From Rhizobium sp. PDO1-076 (lineage in GTDB: Bacteria > Pseudomonadota > Alphaproteobacteria > Rhizobiales > Rhizobiaceae), in contig NZ_AHZC01000188.1 in the NCBI RefSeq assembly GCF_000247475.1, positions 1 to 44,429 of the forward strand: a DNA stretch of 44,429 nucleotides, given 5' to 3'. Both the position numbers and the translations under genes were made by a program. Position 1 is the stretch's first letter, and each line of letters opens with the position of its first letter. The notes beneath the pieces are model-generated. The model saw nothing but the letters and a program-made list of their open reading frames with translations, was not told the origin of the DNA and ran no database searches. Shown one piece after another: positions 24,307 through 32,625 of the stretch.

Positions 24307-25227
24307 ATGACGGCAGAGACTTATCCGCGCGATCTCGTGGGCTATGGCCGCAATATTCCCGATCCGAAATGGCCGGGTGGCGCGAAGATAGCGGTCCAGT
24401 TCGTGCTGAACTACGAGGAAGGCGGCGAAAGCTGCATCCTGGACGGCGATCCGGCCTCGGAAAACCTTCTGTCGGAAATCGTCGGGGCCGCCGCCTGGCC
24501 GGGTCAACGCAATCTGAACATGGAATCGATCTACGAATATGGCTCGCGCGCCGGTTTCTGGCGCCTGCACCGGCTGTTCACCGGTCTCAATGTTCCCGTC
24601 ACGGTCTATGGCGTGACGCTTGCCATGGCGCGCAACCCGGACGCCGTTGCTGCAATGAACGAAGCGGGGTGGGAAATCGCCTCGCACGGTTATCGCTGGC
24701 ACGAGTACAAGGACTATCCGGAAGACAAGGAACGTCAGCATATTCTCGACGCGGTTCGGGTTCACACCGAAGTCGCTGGCGAGCGCCCCTATGGCATGTA
24801 CCAGGGCAAACCGTCGGACAATACGCTGAAGCTGGTGATGGAGGAGGGCGGCTTCCTCTATTCCTCCGACAATTATTCCGACGACCTGCCGTTCTGGGTG
24901 CCGGATCAGAACGGCAAACCGTTCCTGATTATTCCCTATACGCTCGACACAAACGACATGCGTTTCGCCACGCCGCAGGGCTTCAACTCGGGCGACCAGT
25001 TCTTCACCTATCTGAAGGATGCCTTCGACGAGCTTTACCGCGAAGGCCAGGAAGGGCAGGCCAAGATGATGTCGGTCGGCCTGCATTGCCGCCTTGTCGG
25101 TCGCCCGGCGCGTATCGCGGCGCTGCGCCGCTTTGTCGACTATGTGCTGTCCCACGAGGATGTCTGGGTGCCGACGCGGCTGGATATTGCCAAACATTGG
25201 CATACGCATCACCGACCGGATTGGTGA
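24307..25227 (+). CDS. puuE: allantoinase, PuuE type
   Basis: The 306-residue protein is a PuuE allantoinase of the polysaccharide-deacetylase (NodB) fold, unrelated to the amidohydrolase-type allantoinase. It opens the allantoin ring to allantoate. Family segments are YPRDLVGYGRNIPDPKWPGG, NYEEGGESCILDGD, EIASHGYRWHEY and MYQGKPSDNTLKLVMEEGG. ATG at 24307 lies four bases after GAGGTGA; a TTG one codon upstream is less likely. It stands alone on the plus strand after the DUF1045 gene and converges with a LysR gene 31 bases on. It supplies allantoate to the allantoicase encoded 5.7 kb downstream. Confidence 0.95.
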   Translation: MTAETYPRDLVGYGRNIPDPKWPGGAKIAVQFVLNYEEGGESCILDGDPASENLLSEIVGAAAWPGQRNLNMESIYEYGSRAGFWRLHRLFTGLNVPVTVYGVTLAMARNPDAVAAMNEAGWEIASHGYRWHEYKDYPEDKERQHILDAVRVHTEVAGERPYGMYQGKPSDNTLKLVMEEGGFLYSSDNYSDDLPFWVPDQNGKPFLIIPYTLDTNDMRFATPQGFNSGDQFFTYLKDAFDELYREGQEGQAKMMSVGLHCRLVGRPARIAALRRFVDYVLSHEDVWVPTRLDIAKHWHTHHRPDW

Positions 25228-25258
25228 CGAGGCAGTCTGCGCACCTTGGGGCAAAATG

Positions 25259-26119
25259 TCAGGCTGTTTGGCGCAGCAGATATGCCTGTAACAATCTACC
25301 GGATTCGCTGAGGCCCTGTGCCTCCAGCAGCCAGTAGAACTTGTCCTCGTCGATGGCCTGATCGAACAGGACCGTCAGATGGCCGTCGTCGATCTGCTTT
25401 GCCACCAGCTCCGTCGGGCAGAGTCCGATGCCAAGCCCTGCCAGGACCGAGCTTACGAGCAGATTGAAATCGGCGAAGATCGGCCCGGTATCGGCCGGCG
25501 GTTTCAGGCCTTGCCTGGTCAGCCATGTGCTCCAGGCCGCTTCGGTCTCATCATGCAGCAGATCCGCGGCAAGGAGATCCGACGGTTTGCTGATCGGGCC
25601 GACGCGTTGCAGATAATCTGTTGAGCAGGTCGGCCGCGTTGCTGCGCCAAGGATGGCAGTTGCCGGGCGATCTGGTTGCGTGCCGTGGCGGATGAGCAGG
25701 TCGGCGCCGGCCTCTTCCGGGGTTCTGGCGCTGAGCGGATAGACAATCGACACCTGGATGTCGGGATGGGCGGCACGGAACGCCGGGAGGCGTGGGGCCA
25801 GCCAATGGGTGACCATCGACGGCTGGCAGGCGAGGCTGACGCGCTTCTGGCCTGAGCGGCCCAGCAGGCGCTCGACGGTGATGGCGATATGGCCGAGGCC
25901 CTCGCTGCACGCTTCGCCGAGCTCCCGACCCTGTGCCGTCAATTGCACGCCGCGTGGGCGGCGTTCAAAAAGTGGAAGGCCAAGCCAGTCCTCGATGCTC
26001 TTGACGTGCTGGCTGACGGCCGCGGCCGACATGCCGAGTTCGTCGCCGGCATGGCGAAAACTCTGCCGCCTGGCGGCGGCCTCGAAGGCGCGAAGAGAGG
26101 CGATTGGCGGCAGCTTCAT
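25259..26119 (-). CDS. LysR-family transcriptional regulator, GcvA-like
   Basis: The 286-residue protein has the LysR N-terminal helix-turn-helix (ASLRAFEAAARRQSFRHAGD, recognition helix in MSAAAVSQHVKSIE) and a periplasmic-binding-like effector domain from about residue 90. The opening MKLPPIASLRAFEAAA is typical of the GcvA-like subgroup. It is divergent from the DUF1989 gene, with about 130 bases between the starts, and classic LysR behaviour is to control the divergent gene in response to its substrate. It converges with puuE at its other end. The inducer is unknown. Confidence 0.93.
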   Translation of the reverse strand: MKLPPIASLRAFEAAARRQSFRHAGDELGMSAAAVSQHVKSIEDWLGLPLFERRPRGVQLTAQGRELGEACSEGLGHIAITVERLLGRSGQKRVSLACQPSMVTHWLAPRLPAFRAAHPDIQVSIVYPLSARTPEEAGADLLIRHGTQPDRPATAILGAATRPTCSTDYLQRVGPISKPSDLLAADLLHDETEAAWSTWLTRQGLKPPADTGPIFADFNLLVSSVLAGLGIGLCPTELVAKQIDDGHLTVLFDQAIDEDKFYWLLEAQGLSESGRLLQAYLLRQTA

Positions 26120-26250
26120 CGTTGCAAGGCTAAGCTACACTTGCTCATAAGGCAAGAAGATACACCGTTGTCAGTCGTGTGTTCCTCGGGCAGTTTCAGC
26201 GTCTGTAGAGACCGCGAATGCCTGCATCTCGCCGATACTGGAGTGTCAGA

Positions 26251-27105
26251 ATGTCCCTTGTCCATGTTCCTGTTGCCCCATCTGATGCCGCCGCGCGCCG
26301 CGCCGCCAAGCCGGTGGTCGTCTATCCGAACGGTACGCTCAAGGCGCCGGACCTAGGGCTGCTCGAACAGGCCCGAGCCAGCATGGTCAAGATCGATGAG
26401 GTGATCGTGCCGCCGCGCGAGGGGCGGGCCTTTTCCGCGCCGAAGGGACATTTTATCCGCATCGTCAGCATGGATGGGCCACAGGTCGGTGATCTCAACC
26501 TGTGGAATGCCGATGACCTTTCCGAACGATTTTTCTCGGGCAAGACCCGGGCGCTGCATGCGACGCATGTGACGACCGGCAATCGGCTGTGGAGCACGAT
26601 GCCCTCGCTGCGCCCGATGGCGACGATCAGCCATGATACGCTCGGCTGGTACGGCTTCGACGAGGATGGCGGGGGCGTGCATGATGTGATCGGCACGCGC
26701 TGCGATCCCTATACCAACCGCCTGCTCAGCGGCACGGATTATCATCACTGCTGTCATTCCAATCTCTGCCATGCACTCGCCGAAGCGAAGGGCATCACGA
26801 CTCGCGAAGCGGAGCCGCATGTGCATGATGTCCTGAACGTCTTCATGTGCACCGGCTTTACCCGCGATACCCAGCAGTATTTCATGAAGGCGAGCCCGGT
26901 CAGGCCCGGTGACTATCTGGAACTGTTTGCCGAGATCGATCTGCTCGGCGCTTTGTCCGCCTGCCCGGGCGGCGATTGCAGTGCGACCCATTCCAGCGAC
27001 ACGTCGGCCTGCTATCCGCTGAAGGTCGAGATCTATCGACCCGAAATGGCGCTTCTGCAGGACTGGCCATTCCCGAAGCGCAGCGACTATCAATTGCAGC
27101 CATGA
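26251..27105 (+). CDS. DUF1989 / urea carboxylase-associated family protein
   Basis: The 284-residue protein belongs to DUF1989 (urea carboxylase-associated proteins). Conserved pieces are KGHFIRIVSMDGPQVGDLNL and a set of Cys/His patches: DYHHCCHSNLCHAL and SACPGGDCSATHSSDTSACY, probably a metal or active site. Some members (CgdA/CgdB) are carboxyguanidine deiminases that work with guanidine carboxylase; here neither that carboxylase nor a second DUF1989 subunit is nearby, so the substrate may differ. ATG at 26251 follows a GGAG eight bases upstream. It is divergent from the LysR gene, which probably regulates it, and converges with the MFS gene. Confidence 0.88.
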   Translation: MSLVHVPVAPSDAAARRAAKPVVVYPNGTLKAPDLGLLEQARASMVKIDEVIVPPREGRAFSAPKGHFIRIVSMDGPQVGDLNLWNADDLSERFFSGKTRALHATHVTTGNRLWSTMPSLRPMATISHDTLGWYGFDEDGGGVHDVIGTRCDPYTNRLLSGTDYHHCCHSNLCHALAEAKGITTREAEPHVHDVLNVFMCTGFTRDTQQYFMKASPVRPGDYLELFAEIDLLGALSACPGGDCSATHSSDTSACYPLKVEIYRPEMALLQDWPFPKRSDYQLQP

Positions 27106-27115
27106 CGGGCTGTGG

Positions 27116-28534
27116 TCACTGACTGTTCGCTTTGTCTGTCCCAAATCGGCGGGAGGAGAGCCGGCTGATGACAAGCGCTGCGATCGGCAGCGTGGCGGCC
27201 ATCAGGGAGGTGGTGGTGAAAGCATTGCCGATCAGGGCGGCTGGTGCATCCGTGATTGGACGATCGCCGAGGGCCATCGAAAACAGCGACGCTATGGCAG
27301 ATGCTCCAGTGACGAAACCAAGATTGCGCGACAGGCCGAGCAAGCCTGACACGAGACCGCGTCTTTCGTCAGCGACGGTGCCCATCACCATGGTGTTGTT
27401 GGCCGCGAGGAACAGCTGGAAGCCGGGTGTCAAAAATACAAGCGCCACGATGTATCCCGGCACGCCGATCAGGCCGGGCAAGAGGGCAAGGCAGACCAGA
27501 CCGATCACGATCTGCAGCAATGCGGCTGACAGCATGAGTGGCGCCCCGAATCTGTCGGTCAGGCGTCCGGCAGGAATGCCGGCGAAGGCGGCCGTCAGTG
27601 GCCCGATTGCCATCACCAGCCCGACCATGGCGTCGTTGAGCCCAAGGCCGAAGGCAAGGAAGAACGGTCCGACGACGAGGGTGGACATCATCACGGTTGC
27701 GACCAGGAAATTGGTCGCCAGCGATGGGCCGATGATCGGATCATGCAGCAGCGGAATTGGCACGAGGGGCGAGCCGCAGCGTCGTTCGAACAGGACGAAG
27801 GCGAGCATAGCGGCAAGCGCGATCGGCAGTAACAGACGCTGGTCGACGGCAAGGCCTGCCTTCGATCCGCTCATCGCCAGAGAGTAGGTCGTAAGAGACA
27901 GGGCAAGCAGGACCATGCCGACGAGGTCGAGGCCTTTCACGGCTCTGCCGGCGGGATTGATATTTCGCGGAACCGAGAATGTCGCGACGATCAGCAGCAA
28001 GGCGGCGACGCCTGCGAGCGCGAGGAAGGCTGCGCGCCAGCCGAATGCCACCATCAGAATGCCGCCGAGCGACGGACCGAGGGCCGTGCCGACCGCCGAC
28101 ATTGTTCCGAGCAGGCCCATGGCCGATCCGATGCGTTCCTTGCTAATTGTATCCCGGATGATCGAGACCGGCATCGCCATCAGAGCCGCACCGCCGAGGC
28201 CCTGCACCAAACGCGCCGCGATGAGGACGGGAAGGGTCGGAGCGAAGGTGCAGGCGATTGAGGCTAGCGTAAAGACAACAAGTCCCGCAAACAGCGTACG
28301 GCCATGGCCGAACAGGTCGCCCAGCCGGCCGGCGACGACGATGCTCGCCGTTACCGCGAGGAGATAGGCAAGAACCACCCATTGAACATCGGCGATCGGT
28401 GCGGCGAAACTGCGTGACAGCGGTGGCAGGGCGACGGTTGCGATGCTGATGCCGAGCGACCCGAGCAGCATGGATCCGGCTACGCTTACCAGCACAAATG
28501 AGCGGGGCCTAGGCGTGGATGGGAGATGTGTCAT
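27116..28534 (-). CDS. MFS multidrug efflux transporter, DHA2 type
   Basis: The 472-residue protein has about fourteen membrane helices and the motif A pattern GRLGDLFGHGRTL after helix 2, and motif C-like GTALGPSLGGIL in helix 5, as in 14-helix proton-driven drug exporters. ATG at 28534 is six bases after AGGAA; a frame extension to 28579 is not supported. It is divergent from a MerR regulator, and a MerR-type operator lies in its promoter, so it is probably induced by a compound that the regulator senses and then exported. The substrate is unknown. Confidence 0.94.
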   Translation of the reverse strand: MTHLPSTPRPRSFVLVSVAGSMLLGSLGISIATVALPPLSRSFAAPIADVQWVVLAYLLAVTASIVVAGRLGDLFGHGRTLFAGLVVFTLASIACTFAPTLPVLIAARLVQGLGGAALMAMPVSIIRDTISKERIGSAMGLLGTMSAVGTALGPSLGGILMVAFGWRAAFLALAGVAALLLIVATFSVPRNINPAGRAVKGLDLVGMVLLALSLTTYSLAMSGSKAGLAVDQRLLLPIALAAMLAFVLFERRCGSPLVPIPLLHDPIIGPSLATNFLVATVMMSTLVVGPFFLAFGLGLNDAMVGLVMAIGPLTAAFAGIPAGRLTDRFGAPLMLSAALLQIVIGLVCLALLPGLIGVPGYIVALVFLTPGFQLFLAANNTMVMGTVADERRGLVSGLLGLSRNLGFVTGASAIASLFSMALGDRPITDAPAALIGNAFTTTSLMAATLPIAALVISRLSSRRFGTDKANSQ

Positions 28535-28569
28535 GGCAGTTCCTGTTGTCGAGGAGTGGGATGACTGGT

Positions 28570-28600
28570 AGTCTGCCACTTCAAGTCAACTTGAGGTCAA
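28570..28600 (-). promoter_or_regulatory. MerR-type promoter and operator of the MFS gene
   Basis: On the minus strand TTGACC (28600-28595) is a good -35 and CAGACT (28575-28570) a weak -10, 19 bases apart, the long spacer typical of MerR-activated promoters. An inverted repeat at 28578-28597 (ACTTCAAGT-CA-ACTTGAGGT, one mismatch) fills the spacer and the -35 box, very like SoxR-type operators. The -10 is 36 bases before the MFS start. The operator also covers the region just before the MerR start at 28603, so the regulator probably controls itself. Confidence 0.72.
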
Positions 28601-28602
28601 GG

Positions 28603-29031
28603 ATGAAATTGCTGGATATCGGAATCCTTGCGAAAAAAAGCGGCGTGCCGGCCTCGACGTTGCGCTACTACGAGGAGGTCGGCTTGATCCGCTCGGTGGG
28701 ACGGCATGGCCTCAGGCGTCAGTTCGAGCCGCAGGCGCTTGTCCAGTTGGCGCTCATCTCGCTTGGCAAAACAGCCGGTTTTTCACTGGAAGACATGAAG
28801 GGCATGTTCGGCAAGGATGGTGCGCCGGATCTTCCGCGCGCGGCCCTGCATCTTCGGGCGGACAAGCTCGATATGCAGATCCGGCAACTGACCACCCTGC
28901 GCAACGCGCTGCGTCATGTCGCCGAATGCAGGGCGGAATCTCATATGGATTGCCCGAAGTTCCGCCGTCTGTTGCGGGTGTCGTCCCGGGCGACAACGGA
29001 GCGTTCGAAAGAGGCAAGGGGCGGGCTCTGA
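28603..29031 (+). CDS. MerR-family transcriptional regulator
   Basis: The 142-residue protein has a MerR winged helix-turn-helix at residues 1-70 (LDIGILAKKSGVPASTLRYY, then EEVGLIRSVGRH), a dimerisation helix at about 80-105 and a short C-terminal effector part with Cys109 and Cys117 (AECRAESHMDCPKF). The Cys pair could bind metal or react with electrophiles, though it is not the SoxR iron-sulfur motif. ATG at 28603 follows GAGG by six bases; the frame to 28519 is an artefact. It is divergent from the MFS gene, whose promoter carries the expected operator. Confidence 0.92.
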   Translation: MKLLDIGILAKKSGVPASTLRYYEEVGLIRSVGRHGLRRQFEPQALVQLALISLGKTAGFSLEDMKGMFGKDGAPDLPRAALHLRADKLDMQIRQLTTLRNALRHVAECRAESHMDCPKFRRLLRVSSRATTERSKEARGGL

Positions 29032-29058
29032 ACTGCCCCCGTGTTTGTCAGCCGCGAA

Positions 29059-29086
29059 GTTCCCCGCCGCGAAAACGGCGGGGAAC
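29059..29086. terminator. GC-rich stem-loop between merR and alcohol dehydrogenase genes
   Basis: GTTCCCCGCCG and CGGCGGGGAAC form a perfect 11-base-pair stem around CGAAAA. It sits between the two convergent genes. There is no T tract on either side, so termination is likely but not certain. Confidence 0.6.
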
Positions 29087-29097
29087 GGTGTTGCGGC

Positions 29098-30147
29098 TCA
29101 GTCCTTCGAAAGGCTGGCAATGTCGATGACGAAGCGGTAGCGCACATCGCTCTTGATGACGCGTTCATAGGCTTCGTTGATCTGCTGGATGTCGATCATC
29201 TCGATTTCCGGCAGGATGTCGTGCTTGCCGCAGAAGTCGAGCATTTCCTGGGTTTCCTTGATCGAGCCGATCGAGGAGCCGGCGAGCGAGCGACGCCCCA
29301 TGACCAGGGAGAAGGCGTGGACCGGCACCGGGTTTTCCGGCAGGCCGACCAGGACCATGGCGCCGTCGATCTTCAGCAGGCCGAGATAGGCGTTCCAGTC
29401 GATCTCGGTGCCGACGGTGCAGACAATCAGGTCAAACGTGCCGGCGAGCTTCTTGAAGGTCTCCTTGTCGGCGGTGGCGTAGTAGTCCTTGGCGCCGAAG
29501 GCGATTCCGTCGTCCTTCTTGGACAGGCTCTGGCTGAGCACGGTGACGTCTGCGCCCATGGCGGCTGCGAGCTTGACGCCCATATGGCCGAGGCCGCCCA
29601 TGCCGACGATTGCGACCTTCTTGCCGGGGCCGGCTTTCCAGTGGACCAGCGGCGAATAGAGCGTGATGCCGGCGCAGAGCAGCGGTGCTGCCTTGTCGAG
29701 CGGCAGGTTGGCCGGGATCGACAGGACATAGCCTTCCTTGACGGTGATCGTGTCGGAGTAGCCACCATAAGTCGGTGTCGTGCCATCGGCTTCAAAGCCG
29801 TTGTAGGTCGGGACGACGCCCGGCATATACTGTTCGAGATCGACGTCGCGGGTCTCGCAATGCACGCAGCTGTCGACGAAGCAGCCGACGCCGACGTGAT
29901 CGCCGATCTTGAACTGGGTGACCTTGGAGCCGATGGCCGTGACGACGCCGGCGATTTCATGGCCGGGCACCATCGGGAAGGTGGAGTTGCCCCATTCGTT
30001 GCGCGCCTGGTGGATGTCGGAATGGCAGACGCCGGAATACTTGATCGTAATCACCACGTCGTCATCGTTCGGTTCGCGACGTTCGAAGGTGAACGGAACC
30101 AAGGGCTTGGAGGCATCGGTTGCGGCATAGCCTTTGGCGATGGGCAT
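29098..30147 (-). CDS. zinc-dependent alcohol dehydrogenase family protein
   Basis: The 349-residue protein is a medium-chain dehydrogenase/reductase of the CAD/YahK-like group. Catalytic zinc residues Cys41 (GVCHSDIH), His63 and Glu64 (PGHEIAG) and the Rossmann motif [11 protein letters not shown] are present. It should interconvert alcohols and aldehydes with NAD(P)H. The structural zinc lobe is incomplete: Cys94 and Cys97 are present, but the third and fourth ligand positions are Arg100 and Met108. ATG at 30147 (MPIAKGYAA) follows AAAGGAAA. It converges with merR and has no operon partner. Confidence 0.93.
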   Translation of the reverse strand: MPIAKGYAATDASKPLVPFTFERREPNDDDVVITIKYSGVCHSDIHQARNEWGNSTFPMVPGHEIAGVVTAIGSKVTQFKIGDHVGVGCFVDSCVHCETRDVDLEQYMPGVVPTYNGFEADGTTPTYGGYSDTITVKEGYVLSIPANLPLDKAAPLLCAGITLYSPLVHWKAGPGKKVAIVGMGGLGHMGVKLAAAMGADVTVLSQSLSKKDDGIAFGAKDYYATADKETFKKLAGTFDLIVCTVGTEIDWNAYLGLLKIDGAMVLVGLPENPVPVHAFSLVMGRRSLAGSSIGSIKETQEMLDFCGKHDILPEIEMIDIQQINEAYERVIKSDVRYRFVIDIASLSKD

Positions 30148-30389
30148 GGAATTTCCTTTCGGGGGGAATAAGATTGAGCAAGCGTAACATAGGTCGGTGC
30201 GGCAGAGGCGCAAGGCATCGCCCCTTGCGATTTCGATGAAAGTGCTTGTCTTTTTGCAAAGCTCGACAAGCTGTCGGGGCTTCGCTAATCCTTGTCGCCA
30301 GATGTGATCCGTCGGTTCAGTCGTGATCGCAGACCTCTCGACGCTTCAGGTATGATCCCGGGCATCTGCATCAGGAAACGAGGTAGAGT

Positions 30390-30887
30390 ATGGACAGAGC
30401 GGAATTCGTCGCGCGCTTCGGTGGCGTGTTCGAGCATTCGCCCTTTATTGCCGAGCGCGCCTTCGATGCCGGCTTCATTGCCGGGCCGCTGACGGCAGGC
30501 GATGTGCATGACGGGATGGCCGCAATTTTCCGGACGTCCAGCGCTGACGAGCGGCTGGGGGTTCTGCGGGCTCATCCCGATCTTGCCGGAAAGCTGGCGA
30601 TCGCAGGCGACCTGACCGAGGACAGCCGCAAGGAGCAGGCGGGCGCCGGGCTCGATCGGCTGAGCCCGGACGAACATCAACGATTCACCCAACTCAACAC
30701 GGCCTATACCGAAAAATTCGGCTTTCCCTTCATCGTTGCGGTGAAGGGATTGAGCAAGGGCGATATCCTCGCCGCTTTCGAAAAGCGAATCGACAACAGC
30801 CGCGAACAGGAACTCGACACGGCCTGCCTGCAGGTCGAGAAGATTGCCCGACTTCGCCTTGAAAGCCTTATACCGGAGAATAGCTGA
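30390..30887 (+). CDS. uraD: OHCU decarboxylase
   Basis: The 165-residue helical protein is 2-oxo-4-hydroxy-4-carboxy-5-ureidoimidazoline decarboxylase, which turns OHCU into S-allantoin. Catalytic His62 lies in RAHPDLAGKLA, and the conserved FTQLNTAYTEKFGFPFIVAV pattern is present near residues 110-130. It ends one base before allantoicase, so the two genes are an operon. HIU hydrolase, the enzyme just before it in the pathway, is encoded by uraH 4 kb downstream rather than fused to it. Confidence 0.96.
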   Translation: MDRAEFVARFGGVFEHSPFIAERAFDAGFIAGPLTAGDVHDGMAAIFRTSSADERLGVLRAHPDLAGKLAIAGDLTEDSRKEQAGAGLDRLSPDEHQRFTQLNTAYTEKFGFPFIVAVKGLSKGDILAAFEKRIDNSREQELDTACLQVEKIARLRLESLIPENS

Positions 30888-30888
30888 C

Positions 30889-31911
30889 ATGCCCGAAATC
30901 TCGACCATTGCCTTGCCCGATTTTGCTGCCGGTGCCGTCAATCTCGCCTCGGCGCGGCTCGGCGCAAAGGGTGTTGCCGTTTCCGACGAATTCTTCGCGC
31001 CGCTCGACCGCATGCTGAACGATGCGCCAGCGGAGTTCGATCCGAACCTCTACGACGACAACGGCAAGTACATGGATGGCTGGGAAAGCCGGCGCAAGCG
31101 CGTGCCCGGTCATGACTGGGCGATCGTGCGGCTCGCCATGCCCGGCCGTATTTTCGGCTTCGATGTGGATACGCGATTCTTTACCGGCAACTATCCGCCG
31201 GCCGGCTCGATCGAGGTCGCCTATGTCGAGGATGGCGATCCGACGGAGGCGACGGTGTGGACCGAGGTTTTGGCCAAGTCGCCCCTCGGGCCTTCAGCGC
31301 AGCACTTCTTCGTCAATGCCGATCAGGACAAGGTCTGGACGCATCTGCGCCTGCATATCTATCCGGACGGCGGGGTGGCGCGCCTGCGCGTCTATGGTGC
31401 TGCTCATTTCGACTGGTCGAAGGTTGAGGCCGACCAGGAGATCGATCTCGCCTATGTCTTCCATGGAGCCAAGTCGCTGGCCTGGTCGGATGCGCACTAC
31501 GGTCATCCCGACAAGATCCTCGGGCCCGGTCGCGGCGAAAACATGGGCGACGGCTGGGAAACCAAACGACGTCGTGGCCCCGGTCATGACTGGGCGATCA
31601 TCCGGCTTGGCCATGCGGGCGAGATCAGCCGGGTGCTGATCGACACGCATTTCTTCAAGGGTAATTATCCTGACACGTGCGAACTGCTCGGGGCCTATCT
31701 GCCCGAAGCCGGGGATACGTTCAGCGAGGCGGAAATTGCAGCCTCCGAGACGTGGAGCGCGATCCTGCCGCGGCACAAGATGGAGATGGACAAGGAACAC
31801 GTGTTTGCCGGCGAGGCTATCGCTGCCGTCGGCCCGGTGACGCATGTGCGCCTCGCCATGCATCCGGACGGCGGGGTGATGCGTCTTCGGCTGTTCGGCA
31901 AGAAAGCCTAA
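30889..31911 (+). CDS. alc: allantoicase
   Basis: The 340-residue protein is an allantoicase, which hydrolyses allantoate to ureidoglycolate and urea. It is an internal duplication of the allantoicase domain: the pattern MDGWESRRKRVPGHDWAIVR in the first half recurs as GDGWETKRRRGPGHDWAIIR in the second, each followed by a VDTRFF/IDTHFF and GNYP segment. ATG at 30889 is one base after the uraD stop; the frame upstream to 30844 is only uraD shadow. A stem-loop follows the gene. The presence of Alc and AllA rather than AllC means the pathway releases urea, not ammonia, from allantoate. Confidence 0.96.
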   Translation: MPEISTIALPDFAAGAVNLASARLGAKGVAVSDEFFAPLDRMLNDAPAEFDPNLYDDNGKYMDGWESRRKRVPGHDWAIVRLAMPGRIFGFDVDTRFFTGNYPPAGSIEVAYVEDGDPTEATVWTEVLAKSPLGPSAQHFFVNADQDKVWTHLRLHIYPDGGVARLRVYGAAHFDWSKVEADQEIDLAYVFHGAKSLAWSDAHYGHPDKILGPGRGENMGDGWETKRRRGPGHDWAIIRLGHAGEISRVLIDTHFFKGNYPDTCELLGAYLPEAGDTFSEAEIAASETWSAILPRHKMEMDKEHVFAGEAIAAVGPVTHVRLAMHPDGGVMRLRLFGKKA

Positions 31912-31998
31912 GGCAGGCGCGATCTCTGGCCGGTGCTTGCACTGGCCATGGCCAGAAACGACAAAGCGGGCACATCGGCCCGCTCGTACGCACACATC

Positions 31999-32027
31999 AA
32001 AAGCCGCTCCTCAACAGGGCGGCTTTT
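31999..32027. terminator. bidirectional terminator between alc and the DUF2735 gene
   Basis: AAAAGCCGC and GCGGCTTTT form a perfect nine-base-pair stem with an 11-base loop, and A and T tracts flank it, so it can end transcription from both sides. A second small hairpin (AGCGGGC/GCCCGCT, 31965-31984) lies just before it, and a perfect 14-base palindrome lies at 31942-31955. Confidence 0.72.
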
Positions 32028-32044
32028 GGCATTTCATGCCATGT

Positions 32045-32224
32045 CTACTGCTTGCGTGCCTCTTCAGCCTCGCGGATGGCTTCTTCGTGATACCAGCTTG
32101 CCGCACCGCTCTCATAAATCACGGGCTTTGCTGCTGTACGCAGACGCATTTCCTCAAGCCTTTGCAGGTTCCGCACCGGGAATTCGTAGATCTTCGCCGA
32201 TTCCCGAACCACGTTCGTTGTCAT
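32045..32224 (-). CDS. DUF2735 small protein
   Basis: The 59-residue protein (MTTNVVRESAKIYEFPVRNL, ending in a charged helix with EEAIREAEEARKQ) matches DUF2735, a short family found almost only in rhizobia and relatives, commonly beside glnII. ATG at 32224 begins with the family start; the frame to 32296 is unlikely. There is no signal or membrane segment. It is divergent from glnII, and their shared upstream region holds the sigma-54 promoter of glnII. A role in nitrogen control is suggested only by this position. Confidence 0.85.
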   Translation of the reverse strand: MTTNVVRESAKIYEFPVRNLQRLEEMRLRTAAKPVIYESGAASWYHEEAIREAEEARKQ

Positions 32225-32521
32225 GCTACTGCCTCTCGTTTCCACCGAGTGTTCGTCTCGATAACTCCTGCTATCACAGTTCAAACTCATATGCACATGA
32301 AAAGTGCATATTGCCTAATTTATAGGCACTAATCGCGTATTTTTCTGGGTGGTCGACAAATCATCATCTGCGCTCATCGTATCCAGGTCTCAACGGAACT
32401 CAGTGTGAGCCGTCAGGTTCCGATAGATTGAGGGTTAACTGTTAAAGAATGATCTGATTTGTTTGCTGATTTGACGCGCATCTGCGGCAAAATGCATCAG
32501 TTGTGTGACACTCCCGGCAAG

Positions 32522-32538
32522 TTGGCACGCTTCCTGCT
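32522..32538 (+). promoter_or_regulatory. sigma-54 type promoter of glnII
   Basis: TTGGCACGCTTCCTGCT has the GG and GC elements 12 bases apart (GG at 32524-32525, GC at 32536-32537) and matches the -24/-12 consensus except for C in place of the first T of TTGC. It lies about 90 bases before the glnII start. Rhizobial glnII is known to depend on NtrC and RpoN. I could not find an unambiguous NtrC box upstream. Confidence 0.78.
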
Positions 32539-32586
32539 TTTATCTATTCGACTCGCCGGGCAGCCGGAGAATCACCCCCTCTGTAT

Positions 32587-32604
32587 GCGCTCTTTGGCGA
32601 GCGC
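32587..32604 (+). promoter_or_regulatory. small leader hairpin before glnII
   Basis: GCGCTC and GAGCGC pair perfectly around TTTGGC, in the transcribed leader 21 bases before the glnII ATG. It could affect mRNA stability or translation; it has no T tract and does not look like a terminator. Confidence 0.35.
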
Positions 32605-32625
32605 TTGACTGAAGAGAGACGATCA

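Noticed and set aside
31942-31955. Perfect 14-base palindrome CTGGCCATGGCCAG as a regulator site
   Set aside because: It lies downstream of alc in a terminator-rich region, not near a promoter, and is more easily explained as part of a stem-loop with the nearby TCTGGCC.
32440-32520. NtrC binding site upstream of glnII
   Set aside because: GCGCAT and ATGCAT half-sites can be found, but they do not fit the TGCACC-N5-GGTGCA pattern well enough to report.
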